Shown here: one piece after another, positions 13,311-23,610 of the stretch
Numbering within the stretch: position 1 is the stretch's first letter
Layout of the letters: each line of letters starts with the position of its first letter
Assembly: GCA_027924585.1 (NCBI GenBank)
Contig: BSBM01000762.1
Location: forward strand, 9,706,501-9,770,500
Length of the DNA stretch: 64,000 nt
Direction of reading: 5' to 3'
DNA from: Larix kaempferi
Lineage: Eukaryota > Streptophyta > Pinopsida > Pinales > Pinaceae
Made by a program: the position numbers and the translations under genes
The notes under the pieces: generated by a model
What the model was told of the DNA's origin: nothing
What the model saw: only the letters and a program-made list of their open reading frames with translations
Database searches by the model: none

Positions 13311-15042
13311 TTGAGTTCATTGAACATGAACCTACATGAGCACCATAACATCCTAGATGGATTCAGACAACATCAGAAGGAACTAGTGGTATTTCCAATG
13401 ACCCCACATATCAATGCCATACACATTCATTGTTTTACTGAGCATCCTCTTATATTTCTAGAGACTTGTGATCCAAAAAAATTTGTAGAAGCCTCTAGCT
13501 ATCTAGATTGGGATGAAACTTTTAATGAGGAATATCATTTCTTAATGGAGAACAATATTTGGGACCTTTTCCCTCTTCTAAAAGGAATAAAATTTGTCAA
13601 ATTTAAATGAGAATATAAGATTAATTTTGTATCATATAGAAGTGTTGCTAGACATACATGTTGGTTAGTTCCAAAGGATTTACCCAAATAGAAGGAATTG
13701 GATATATTGAAACCTTTCCCTTTTAGCCAAACTGAATTTTATCTTCCTTTTTCTAGTCCTTGCAACATTATATAAATGGGAGGTTGATCAAATGGATGTT
13801 AAATCAACATTTTAGCTTGTGGATTTGTAAAAGCAAGTTTATATGGAACCACCACCTAGCTATATTCAAAATGACTCCAACTTGATTGCCACCTTAATAA
13901 ATCTCTCTATGTCCTTAACCATGCTCTTTGGGATTGGTATGATAAAATGGATCTTCTTGACACTAATTGTATATATGTTATTCTAACCCCATTATCTATA
14001 TGAACAAAGTGGGTGATCATCTAATAATGTGTGTTCTCTATGTTGATTACTTTACACCTATTGGTAGTGACCTCAAACGTCTAACTCATTTGAAATCTAG
14101 TCTTAAGAAGAAATTTCACATGACAGAGTTATGAAATTTGCATTATTTTCTTGGACTCCAAGTCCTTCAAACCAAGAAAGGAATTGCCCTTTCATAGGAT
14201 AAGTATGAATGTGAAATTATTCACAACTTTCACATGGAATATTGTAAACCAGGCACAGATTCTTCCTTTATGACTTGAGCCAAAATTGCTAACACTTGTA
14301 TGAGACCAAAAGTAAATTCCATTTAGTGATATTAGTTAGTTGGTATCCTTTTATGTTTGATTCATATCATCCTTGATATTTCCTTTGTTGTTGGTCTTTT
14401 TTCCTACATTATGAAAACACCCCATTAGAGCCATTAGAAAGAAAAAAGGATACTTTAGTATATATAGGGTATAATTCACTTTGGTATATGGGATAGTTTA
14501 GGGGAGACTTTTTTGTTGGTTGGTTTCACTAATTTTGATTGGGTCAACAACCCTAGAGAGTGGAAGTCTACTACAATTTATATTTTTAGTCTTGGTTCTA
14601 GACATATCAATTGGGTTTGTAAGAAGCGGAGTTTTGTTGTTCTTTCTTCATCCAAAGTGGAGTATTGAGAAACAATTTATGCAAGTCAAGAACATGGTAA
14701 AATTTAAGGATTCAAATGTTATACCCAAGTATAGTATTATAAGTGACTATTTGAGTTCCAAAAATCCATACATATAGATATGTAGGAAAACATTCCATTG
14801 TAAACATACAATTTACTATTAAAACCTGTGGCAAATATTATTAATCTAAGCACATTTTGTGTAAATATAGGTGAATTTCAAAAGAGAAAATGACCAATTG
14901 GCGAATATAATTTTGAAAAAATGGCCAAAAAATAAACAATTGGTGAAAATTCACCAAAACAAATTCCATAGTCAAGAATCCTTATGTGTTTGACAAATCC
15001 TTTTAGTTTTTGGATTGTAGTAGAAACATTCAAAACACTCTA
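13311..15042 (+). pseudogene. Ty1/copia pol remnant (RT and RNase H)
   Basis: This is an old copia polyprotein on the plus strand. The ORF at 13311-13610 carries PKKFVEASSYLDWDETFNEE and ENNIWDLFPL, the normal start of copia RT. Further pieces in other frames are LYVDYF (the YVDD box with the second Asp lost) at about 14040, KKKFHMTEL and HYFLGLQVL at 14110-14160, and RKST-like plus KKRSFVVLSSSKVEY (RNase H) at about 14540-14665. Multiple stops and frameshifts are present. The RNase H end is split by a MITE (14693-14970). The remnant is cut on the right by a solo LTR at 15048. No LTR of its own was found. Confidence 0.75.
14693..14970. mobile_element. hAT-type MITE, copy 1
   Basis: This is a 278-bp non-autonomous element flanked by an 8-bp direct repeat, GTCAAGAA (14685-14692 and 14971-14978). 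The ends are degenerate inverted repeats (CATGGTAAAATTT... / ...AAATTCCATA). It aligns along its length with the copies at 44458 and 59339, sharing words such as ATACCCAAGTATAGTAT, AACATACAATTTACTA and TTTATGTAAATATAGG-like blocks. It has no coding capacity. The 8-bp duplication and CAGGG-type ends of its relatives indicate the hAT superfamily. It interrupts the copia RNase H remnant. Confidence 0.8.
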
Positions 15043-15047
15043 CTATG

Positions 15048-16400
15048 TGTAATACCCCCAATTCGACCCTTAGGACATATGAGTCTTTAATGTAAATAAG
15101 TGTACATGTGATGTATGTTTTCCTAGCGTGGAGCTCAAGGCCAAGGCCCCGCTAGTGAAAGCCGAATTCTATTTTAAGGGCAAGTATTTGATATTTTGAT
15201 ACCATGTGCTCTTAAGCCATGGAAATTGTAATAGGATGTAAATTAGACATCATGCAATATAAAATACCAAAGCTGGCTACGGAGGCAACGAATGAGAAGG
15301 GGCCATGTGTATCCACTAGGGAGTGGTGAGGGGGCTATGGGAGTGACCCATAGGTTGCCATTTGTCATTATGTGAACCCATTGACTTCCTTAGGTGACAT
15401 TAATGCCAATTGTAAGGAAGTGGTTGAGATTTCAGCCCATGACTTTGATGGAGTATGGGCAGCCCTGAAATTCGTAGGGGAATGTATGGGCTATTTTGAC
15501 TTGTCCCACAAGTCACTCTACATCTTGGGGGTTGCTCCATCCTTATCCCCATTCCATTGTGGAAGTATGGGACATCTTTGCCCACCCAAAAACGAGCTCC
15601 CAGCAAGGAGAAATCGCGACTTGAAGGAAACCCACGTTTTGGGAAGCCAAAAACGTCCCGATTTGGTATTGGACAGAGGAATCCAATGGGGGATCCATTG
15701 GTAGGAACCTTGGGGCGAATTTGGGAGCAATAGCTACCCCAAAAGCCATGGGAAAACCCAGTTTTAACTGCCCAGAAAATCAGTGACGGATTTGGGTCAA
15801 TTGCTGAACAAAGCTGTGAGAAATCCAAGTGTGGATGTTCGAATGGAGGCTGGGATCATTGGAGTCTAGCTTGATGTGTACTAGCTCTGGGATTGAGCTT
15901 AGTGGACTAGCATCCCTCTCCATTTCCCATTGCATGCTTGAAAAACCCAACTGTGTGTTGGCTTAGCATGGTTGTCTGAGTGAAATCCTGACTGTGAGGG
16001 AGCCATCTAGTTCCTCCTTAGTGGATACACAGCCCAGCTCGGGGGTGATCTCTCAGCTGAAAGAATACAGGCTGTATAGAGATCTATGGTTGGGTGGAAC
16101 GTTGCTCTCACGTAGCCAGTCGTTTGGGCCATTATAATTCGAGATAAGTATTCTTGATGTTAATTCTATGCCCTGCAAGCATTTTAATTAATGACTGTTG
16201 TTTATATGTTGAATGCATGATGAAACTGTGTGCAGATGTATTGTTTAATTCCGCTGTGTTTATATTGAATCGAATCTGCATATAGAAGTTTTAAATGTTA
16301 GTTATTTATGTGCAAAAATTATTGGGGCTAAATATGCCATAAGCCCGGTATGTTGTTAATGTTTCCTTCCCTGTTGTTCTATGGAGAAGGGGACGTTATA
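15048..16400. repeat. Solo LTR with CTATG target duplication
   Basis: The segment starts TGTAATACCCCC and ends GGGGACGTTATA (a CA end mutated to TA). It is flanked on both sides by CTATG (15043-15047 and 16401-16405). Length is 1353 bp. No PBS, gag or pol is attached on either side. The likely origin is an LTR retrotransposon reduced to one LTR by recombination. The interior is less AT-rich than its flanks and contains only shadow ORFs. Confidence 0.85.
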
Positions 16401-16405
16401 CTATG

Positions 16406-17399
16406 ACAATAAGGTTACCATTTAGCTTTCCAAAGATCCAATTGAACATCATTATAGAAAACACATTAAGCTACACATGCACTTCATCTTGAAGATTCTT
16501 TAGGACCGCATTCTCAAATTGATCTTTTACCAAACATATCGATCAACTTGTAGACATTCCATGAAGAGCCTTATAGAATCCAAGTTTTCAAAGCTTCATG
16601 TCTATGACGAGTTCAGGAAGTTGTCATTAAGGGAATATAGGATCCAATGGCCCCCTTCTTTTATTATGTTACCTTTGCAAATCCTTCAATCCCATCCCAA
16701 GTAGTTCTTAAGGGGGATGCTAGGACTTTTAGAAAAGTAGGAGTTAGTAAATTTCAACTTGGTCTAATGAGTCTTTAGGTAAAGTGTACTTCTTTAGTTT
16801 GATTTTGTTACTAGCTACTCCGATGATCATGATTGTGATCTAATCATAAAGTGATCCAACTATTCATCTTCTACTTTATGCTAACAACACTTGCTATATG
16901 GTTTAACACCTAATTGGTCTATTATCTCTATGTAAAGAGCATGGAGGGTCATTTGCTGATGATTGATTACTAATAAATGTTCATGTAATCTATTTTACTT
17001 TTTCATTAATATTTTGCCTCAAGTTGTGATGTTAGCTAGTGTCATGGATTGTTTCTCCTTTTGAGGGTTTTAACAACACAAATATTAGTAAATTGATCTC
17101 TGATCTATGTGTATGATCATTTTCCTTAAGGTTTTTGAGTTGCATGGATATACCGTGTTTTTTGAATATATGCCATTGAGAGGAGATTCTTAGGTGGACC
17201 TTGATCTTGAATATCAAATCACAAAAGAATTAATATTATTTTTGGAATATCATGGGATATTTATGTAAGTGACCTAGTTACTAGCATAGTCAACCATTTG
17301 AATCAAAACTTCTGAAATATGAACAATGATCTGGAGCTTTTGTTTAGCTCAAGAATGATTAGGAGCTATTAAGGATGTAATTGTGCAAATTTTGCATAA
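16406..17399. other. No recognisable gene
   Basis: Only short ORFs occur, and I could not assign any domain. Confidence 0.4.
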
Positions 17400-17790
17400 A
17401 TTTATTTGAGGAAAAATATGCACTGAATTGGAGGGAAAATGTCCATTAATGATGAATACTTGGTCCAATTGGGTTATTGAAGGTTGTTCCTAGACTCTTT
17501 CTAGCGAAAAAAATCATGGCGGAGTTGGATTTAGAAGATCCAAGCTCTACTTAAAGCTACACTTTATAATTAGATGGTAACTAAGAGGAAATTACTAATT
17601 ACTTAGGATAGACTTTCGAGATGAAAATTCCAAGGCCTCAATATATGTGTCTTATGTTGGGAAAATAAGGAACTTGGAATCTCTTTATACATTGTCACTT
17701 TGTGCATAAAAAATTCTTTTCTCAAGCTAAAGGATTGGGAAGGGATGCATTTGGAGGAGATACTAAAAGCATAGCACGGGGAATACAAAG
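17400..17790 (+). pseudogene. Possible LINE zf-RVT fragment
   Basis: On the plus strand, around 17655-17710, a frame reads MCLMLGK, stop, GTWNLFIHCHFVHK. This resembles the 'CxxC ... E(S/T)xxHLFxHCxFxxxVW' zinc-binding module found between RT and RNase H in plant LINEs. Upstream words are compatible but weak. The first cysteine pair is not intact. This is a tentative call based on one motif. Confidence 0.3.
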
Positions 17791-18425
17791 AGTGGAAAGA
17801 TGTTAAAGCCCTTCCCTTTTAACTACATTTAGTTCACCTCGGGAAATGCAATCATTTTTAAAAATGAGATCAAGTCTCCTATAAATCATTATTGTGAGTT
17901 AAATAATTAATATGAGCTAAACAAGTTCTTAGAACATCTTCCTAAACTATCTTTAGATAGATCTTGAGAAATATTTCTTTGTTAGTCATAAATAACTCAA
18001 AGGTAAATGTTTTTCTTTTAATTATATGGTTTAGCCGCAAGAAATCTAAGTTCGAATGGAGTTGAGAGTGTAGTTTATTTATAAAAAGATCACAAAGTTT
18101 TCTTTCAGTTTGGAATGCGGACCTATGCGAATAACCCATGGGGTCTCAATATATATTGATATATAGCAATCCAATGAGATCCCAATATATATTATATTGT
18201 TAGTATGTTATATCGATATATATTAACGTCAAAGTCAATAATGGACAAGAATAAATTCTAAACACTAGTATGATGTTTTCCAATTATAAATTTTCATAAT
18301 ATTAAAATCCGGTTCTAATATATGCCGTGTCAATTTGAACAAAAATCTGTTTATTTATGTGCAAAATCATCCTTCATATATTTCATTAAAAACTCTTCAA
18401 CTAACGAGCGAATAAGTCAAACCTC
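17791..18425. other. No recognisable gene
   Basis: AT-rich DNA with no domain or clear repeat. Confidence 0.4.
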
Positions 18426-18535
18426 TCTTTGGAAATCCTTAACTAAACAGGGGTAGTAGTTAAGTGTCAACTCCTTATATACATACGTATCTTTGGAAAT
18501 CCTTAACTAAACAGGGGTAGTAGTTAAGTGTCAAC
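18426..18535. repeat. Tandem duplication, 64-bp period
   Basis: A 46-bp block starting TCTTTGGAAATCCTTAAC and ending GTTAAGTGTCAAC occurs at 18426-18471 and again at 18490-18535, identical by eye. Confidence 0.9.
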
Positions 18536-18590
18536 ACCTTGTTTGATTCACTTAATACACCACTTAAAACTAATGTTATGTTTTGGGATT

Positions 18591-18635
18591 ATATATATAT
18601 ATATATTTATTTATTTATTTATTTATTTATTTATT
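18591..18635. repeat. (AT)n-(TTTA)n microsatellite
   Basis: Eight AT units run directly into about seven TTTA units. Confidence 0.95.
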
Positions 18636-18943
18636 GGTACTTGAACACCAAGTATATACATTATGCTACTAACTTCAGAGCGTGTATACATATTTTTTAA
18701 ATATAAAACTATAGTTTAATTGTGTTAACACCCCCACAACAATAAAATTGTATCTTTCAAACATATGCAAATGGTACTTACCATCTCGTTTTCTTTATCC
18801 GTCATATTCATGTTTATATATTACTTTAGCAACACGTAAAATAATAAATATTAACGTCAATGTCAAAATTATATTAAAAAATAATTCAAGTGAGGTCAAA
18901 CCGTTTATATATATCTTTTTAGATATCCTTAACTAACCAACTT

Positions 18944-19464
18944 TTTTTTTTTCACAGAAAAATATAACTTACTATTAATATGCGAAATAGTAAATAACAC
19001 CAGCTGTCAGGATCATACATGTCTGCATGCAAATCCAGTAAAGTGGATATGCCAGACATAGCCAGAAGAGTCACCCATAAAAACAATATAATCCAGAGAT
19101 AGTACCATATGTCCACAGAAATAGTCAAGGATCCCTCCGAAAGGAGAAACGAATCCCGAAATCACACCATAAAACATAGGACCATAAACATGTACCATAA
19201 ATAATAAAGCCTACAGCAACAGCTGTCAGAGTCCCATAGAGTCAAAAAAGAGTATAACATAAAAGAAAAGCCAAAAAATATATCCATATCAACGATCATA
19301 TCGGCCGTAAAAAATATATGAGAGCCAAGATGTCCAACCAGCAATTGGATCCAGGCTCTAAGTAGTATCTGCACATATAGCTAACCGGAATGTAAGAAAA
19401 ATATCCGCATAATATAGAGCATAATAACAAAAATGACAGACAGACATAAAAAACATCATAATAA
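18944..19464 (-). other. LINE 3' UTR and poly(A) tail
   Basis: This is 520 bp after the ORF2 stop, ending in a short A tail next to the 17-bp target duplication. ORFs seen here are antisense or frame shadows. Confidence 0.8.
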
Positions 19465-22400
19465 TCAAGGCCAATGAAGATGATAGGACCCATGTGAAAA
19501 AAGAGATCCAGCCCGCCATTCCTGCCACATGATGACCCCCGCCAGAGAAAGAAGAGCACGTTTAGAGAGAAAATCAGCATCCATATTAGCCTCCCGAAAG
19601 ACATGCTGAAAATGGAGATGATCAAATTCGCGGATAAGGTTCCTGGTCGCATCCATCCAGTAACGGAGTAGCAGAACATTGAGTGTTGTTTTGCCACAAG
19701 CCCAAGAGATAATAGATAAAGAGTCACCAAAGATATTAAGTGAGGTGATCGATTTCATTCGTGCCCAGAAGAGAACAAGCCAAAGAGCACATAGCTCGCT
19801 CCGGGTATTGGATCCATTTCCCAAGTTCAGCCAGATATGTATGGAAACATCCATGTTCAGATGTAAAATAGCTCCAGCACCCCCACACCCATAACGTCCC
19901 AACGCAGCCCCATCGAAAAAAGCACAAGGAAAGACAAGAACAGGGGGAGCAATTCTACAGGAGATCGCAGGAGTATCTCTCCCACACCTGATATCATGTG
20001 CAGCCATGAATTCCTGGTGTGCAGCAGTAGTTTTGAAGCAGATACCATCCCTAGAAGGTATTTTACCATCAAATATGCACAAGTTTCTAGCCTTCCAAAC
20101 CTCCCAGATCATAAAAAAAGGTAGTGCAGAGCCACCCCCGTCAAGACGAGCCCAATGCTCCAGATTTTCATTCAGAGTGCCATGATTCCAAAGGTACTGT
20201 ATGCCAACATTTGAGGCAATCATGTTCCATATTTCTCTGATGAAACAACAGGTTGCAAAAAGATGATCCACAGATTCACCCTGTGTGCAGCAGAAAATGC
20301 ACCACCCCGGGCCGCAAAAACCACGGCGACACAAATTATCCCATGTTAAGATCTTGTTGCACAGCGTAAGCCAGGCAAAACATTTTATTTTAAGGGGTAA
20401 TGTGAGTTTCCAGATATATTTATCCCACCAACGCCTCGCATGGCAGGAATCTGCAAACAAAGAGTCATATGCCATTTTTGCAGTAACAGTCCCACCAGCC
20501 ACATCCCACGACCATATTAATCTATCGGCTGCGTCAGTTAATCTGATATTAGATTGGTGCAATGGTCTGGTGTAGTCCGTCCATTCATTTCCCAGAGAGC
20601 CTGATAAACCCAGCTGCTCAGCCGAAACCCATCTAGTATGCCCATCCACATACCGACCGGCCGCATGAGCCAGAGTGTAATATCCAGATGCACGAAGATG
20701 AGTCCTCAAATTTAAAGATAGTGTATGGTTCGAAGGACCCCCCATGAAAGGGTCCGTTCCCAACAGAATATTACGACCATTGCCCGGCATCCAAGCGATC
20801 CACTGAGTAATAACCCTGATGGCACTGATAAGGCCGTTCCAGATATTTGAGATTCCACAAGTCGCAGGGCAGGCCAACCTCAGCCAGCTAGAAATCGAGG
20901 TGTTTTTCAAATATTTGGCACGAACAATCCTGCCCCATATAGATTCATTAAATAGTACACGCCACAGACTCTTAGCATGTAGGGCCATAAAAAAGTGTTC
21001 CAGGTCCTTGATGTTCCAGCCCCCCAGATTCCATGGACGTGCCAAGGCACTCCACTTTGCAAGATGATATTTCTCCTGAGTATCATTCCCCGTCCACAAG
21101 AAACTGAAGACCTTCCGTCTAATGAGACTTAATATGGTACGTGGGATTTTACAGAGTGAGAACCAATATACTCCCATGTTCTGTAGTACAGATTTAACCA
21201 ACGTAAGCCTTCCACCCAGAGATAGAAGACGAAAGCTCCAATGATTAATGCGTGTATCAAAACGACTGACAAGCCATGTCCAGTCATGGATCCTGTAATT
21301 AGAAGGTTTGATGAAAAAACCCAGATATTTAGTGCCCTTCTCAAGTTCAATAAATTTTAGAGGCAGAAAATTTGAGATCGCCTCCTCCGTACCTTCATCC
21401 AGCAAATGCTTCAGAAAGAAAGATTTGGTATAGCTGATAATCATACCAGTGACAAGACAGAACAGATCAAGTATAAGCTTATATTGAATCCATTCAGCAA
21501 TTAAACCCATTCCAAATAGCATAACATCGTCCACAAATAAGGAATGTGTTACAGAGATCTCCCTGGATACTTTAATGCCTGTGATCCGACCCTCCCGGCG
21601 CGCCTTGTGGATGGAAAGGCTCAGTCCTTCAATAACCAGTAAGAAAAGTAGCGGAGATAGAGGACATCCTTGTCTTAGACCCCGTGTAGCCTTGAAGAAA
21701 TCCGTGGGATGCCCATTGATTAAAATAGCATAATTGACAGAGTTTAAGCAGGCCATTATCCATTTCATCACACGCCAAGGAAGCCCAATCTGGATGAGTA
21801 TTAATCTCATAAAATTCCAATCCACCTTATCATAGGCTTTAACCAGATCCAGTTGTAGAGTAAGAGCTTCAATCTTCCTTTGTTTGATAGAATGAAAGAT
21901 TTCCTGTGTCGCACCAACAGCATCATGAATTTGTCTACCACAGAGGAACCCATACTGTTCCATAGAGATGTGTTGTGAAAGCAGTGGTTTGATTCGATCA
22001 GCAATAATCTTGGCAATAATCTTGTAGACCAGATTACATAGAGCAATCGGTCTGTAGTCATCATAGCCATTTGGATGTGATGTCTTCGGGATAAGTGCCA
22101 GGTATGTAGTATTAAGAGCCCCCGAGACAATGCCCAAATTGCGAGATTCATCCACAGCCATTCGCAGGTCCTCCCCCATAATATCAAAGAAATGGATGAA
22201 AAGCTCTACCGTCCACCCATCAGGTCCAGGAGATTTTTCCTTTGCAAAACCATTCAAAGTTTTTTCCACATCTCCCAGAGTGACCTCCAGGAAGATGTTA
22301 TCCCCCTCCTCCTCCTGGAACATCCGTGGATACTCCTTAATAAGCCGAAATTGTTCAGCCAGGGTGGTATTTTTTGGATCACAATAATATTCCCGGAAGT

Positions 22401-23610
22401 GTCTAACAGCTTCATTCATCAGATTCTCCTCCCCCCGGATCCGTCTGCCATGATGGTCATTCAGGTCCCAGATAGAGTTTTGCATACGTCGAGAGTCAGC
22501 ATATCTGTGAAAGAATTTTGTATTCAAATCTCCCGCCTGGAGCCAGGTAGCACGACTTTTCAGCCTCCAGGATTCTTCCTGAATCAGAAGGATTTTCATT
22601 TTCCTGCACTCCAGGGTAGAGAGGCTAGAAAGTTCCATGGTATTCAATTCATGCTCAACACCACGATTCATCAAATATTCCACCTCCATCTCAATCTCAT
22701 TGAGTTCTTTTCGCATCAAGGCTTTTTTCGATTTTTCCCACTTGATAGTATAGTCTTTGAGTAACTTAAGTTTCACCGCCATTTTGTCCATAGCAGTTCT
22801 CTCCCCAGAGACATCCATCCTCATCCATAGCTGCCTTACCCCCGTAGTGTATTCCACATCCGCCAGCCAGGTGGAATTGAATTTGAAAGGATAGGATTTC
22901 TGGAAAGGTTCATCATCAAATTGGAGAATAATTGGCAGATGATCACTGATTTTTATTTGGTGCATCCAGGAGCGATAGTTTTGTAATTTGGATAGCAGTG
23001 ATTCTGATATAAGGAAACGATCAATACGTTTCTGGATCTGTTCAGCCCCTTTCCTACCATTCGACCAGGTTGGTGCCAACGGTCTGGGAGCAACATCAAT
23101 CAGAGAATGATTCCTGAATAAGTCTTGGAAAAATGGACCCAAAGGGTCACGTCTAGCCGTAGACCCCCAAAATTCCCCATCCCCCCACGTGTAATTAAGA
23201 TCCCCAGCAATAATTAGATTCTCCATGTCTAGCAGATGTTCAGATGCCGCCAGGTTCCAAAATGCCTCCCGATCACAGTACGGACCATAACAATTTATGA
23301 TGTTTATGGTCTGATCCGAACCCCTCATGGTTCCAGTCAGCAAAATACCCATTGATATCTGTGCTGGTGACAATCTCAATACCGAAGGGTTCCATGCCGC
23401 CAAAAGACCCCCAGAAAGCCCAGCCGCGTCCACAGAACAATACATCCATCCCGGCTTCACTTTATTAAAAAATATACGAGCTTTTTCCCCACAAACCATA
23501 GTTTCCTGTAAGAGCACTAGATCAGGTTTAACAATCTCTAAAATTCTTTTTAGGGCCAGTTGCTTGGGCAGGCCCCCCACCCCCCTGATATTTAGAGAGA
23601 GAAAGATCAT
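19465..23610 (-). CDS. LINE ORF2: endonuclease, reverse transcriptase, RNase H
   Basis: This 1381-aa polyprotein nicks target DNA and copies the element RNA at the nick. Residues 1-230 are an APE-type endonuclease with its key residues present: SLNIRG, QET (Glu 36), Tyr 108, AGDLNYT (Asp 137, Asn 139) and SDHLP (His 224). RT spans about 450-710, with KSPGPDGW, YRPIALCN, QLDLVKAYDKVDW (Asp 588) and FVDD (692-695; the usual FADD with Ala to Val). A zf-RVT module at about 1075-1150 contains FAWLTLCNKILTWDNL and a Cys/His cluster (CIFC ... HLFATC). A C-terminal plant-type RNase H has FDGA, SELCALW, GDSLS and EANMDAD. No stop or frameshift is present. It begins in the ATGA overlap with ORF1, in a different frame, so translation probably uses reinitiation. 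Confidence 0.95.
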   Translation of the reverse strand: MIFLSLNIRGVGGLPKQLALKRILEIVKPDLVLLQETMVCGEKARIFFNKVKPGWMYCSVDAAGLSGGLLAAWNPSVLRLSPAQISMGILLTGTMRGSDQTINIINCYGPYCDREAFWNLAASEHLLDMENLIIAGDLNYTWGDGEFWGSTARRDPLGPFFQDLFRNHSLIDVAPRPLAPTWSNGRKGAEQIQKRIDRFLISESLLSKLQNYRSWMHQIKISDHLPIILQFDDEPFQKSYPFKFNSTWLADVEYTTGVRQLWMRMDVSGERTAMDKMAVKLKLLKDYTIKWEKSKKALMRKELNEIEMEVEYLMNRGVEHELNTMELSSLSTLECRKMKILLIQEESWRLKSRATWLQAGDLNTKFFHRYADSRRMQNSIWDLNDHHGRRIRGEENLMNEAVRHFREYYCDPKNTTLAEQFRLIKEYPRMFQEEEGDNIFLEVTLGDVEKTLNGFAKEKSPGPDGWTVELFIHFFDIMGEDLRMAVDESRNLGIVSGALNTTYLALIPKTSHPNGYDDYRPIALCNLVYKIIAKIIADRIKPLLSQHISMEQYGFLCGRQIHDAVGATQEIFHSIKQRKIEALTLQLDLVKAYDKVDWNFMRLILIQIGLPWRVMKWIMACLNSVNYAILINGHPTDFFKATRGLRQGCPLSPLLFLLVIEGLSLSIHKARREGRITGIKVSREISVTHSLFVDDVMLFGMGLIAEWIQYKLILDLFCLVTGMIISYTKSFFLKHLLDEGTEEAISNFLPLKFIELEKGTKYLGFFIKPSNYRIHDWTWLVSRFDTRINHWSFRLLSLGGRLTLVKSVLQNMGVYWFSLCKIPRTILSLIRRKVFSFLWTGNDTQEKYHLAKWSALARPWNLGGWNIKDLEHFFMALHAKSLWRVLFNESIWGRIVRAKYLKNTSISSWLRLACPATCGISNIWNGLISAIRVITQWIAWMPGNGRNILLGTDPFMGGPSNHTLSLNLRTHLRASGYYTLAHAAGRYVDGHTRWVSAEQLGLSGSLGNEWTDYTRPLHQSNIRLTDAADRLIWSWDVAGGTVTAKMAYDSLFADSCHARRWWDKYIWKLTLPLKIKCFAWLTLCNKILTWDNLCRRGFCGPGWCIFCCTQGESVDHLFATCCFIREIWNMIASNVGIQYLWNHGTLNENLEHWARLDGGGSALPFFMIWEVWKARNLCIFDGKIPSRDGICFKTTAAHQEFMAAHDIRCGRDTPAISCRIAPPVLVFPCAFFDGAALGRYGCGGAGAILHLNMDVSIHIWLNLGNGSNTRSELCALWLVLFWARMKSITSLNIFGDSLSIISWACGKTTLNVLLLRYWMDATRNLIREFDHLHFQHVFREANMDADFLSKRALLSLAGVIMWQEWRAGSLFSHGSYHLHWP

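Noticed and set aside
15372-15828. Overlapping ORFs up to 142 aa on both strands
   Set aside because: They lie inside the solo LTR, whose GC-richer sequence leaves frames open by chance.
16519-16704. 61-aa plus-strand ORF considered as a gypsy integrase end
   Set aside because: No integrase motif could be aligned with confidence.
19296-19894. Several ORFs of 60-144 aa around the 3' end of the LINE on both strands
   Set aside because: They are frame shadows of ORF2 or lie in the 3' UTR, with biased composition and no motif.
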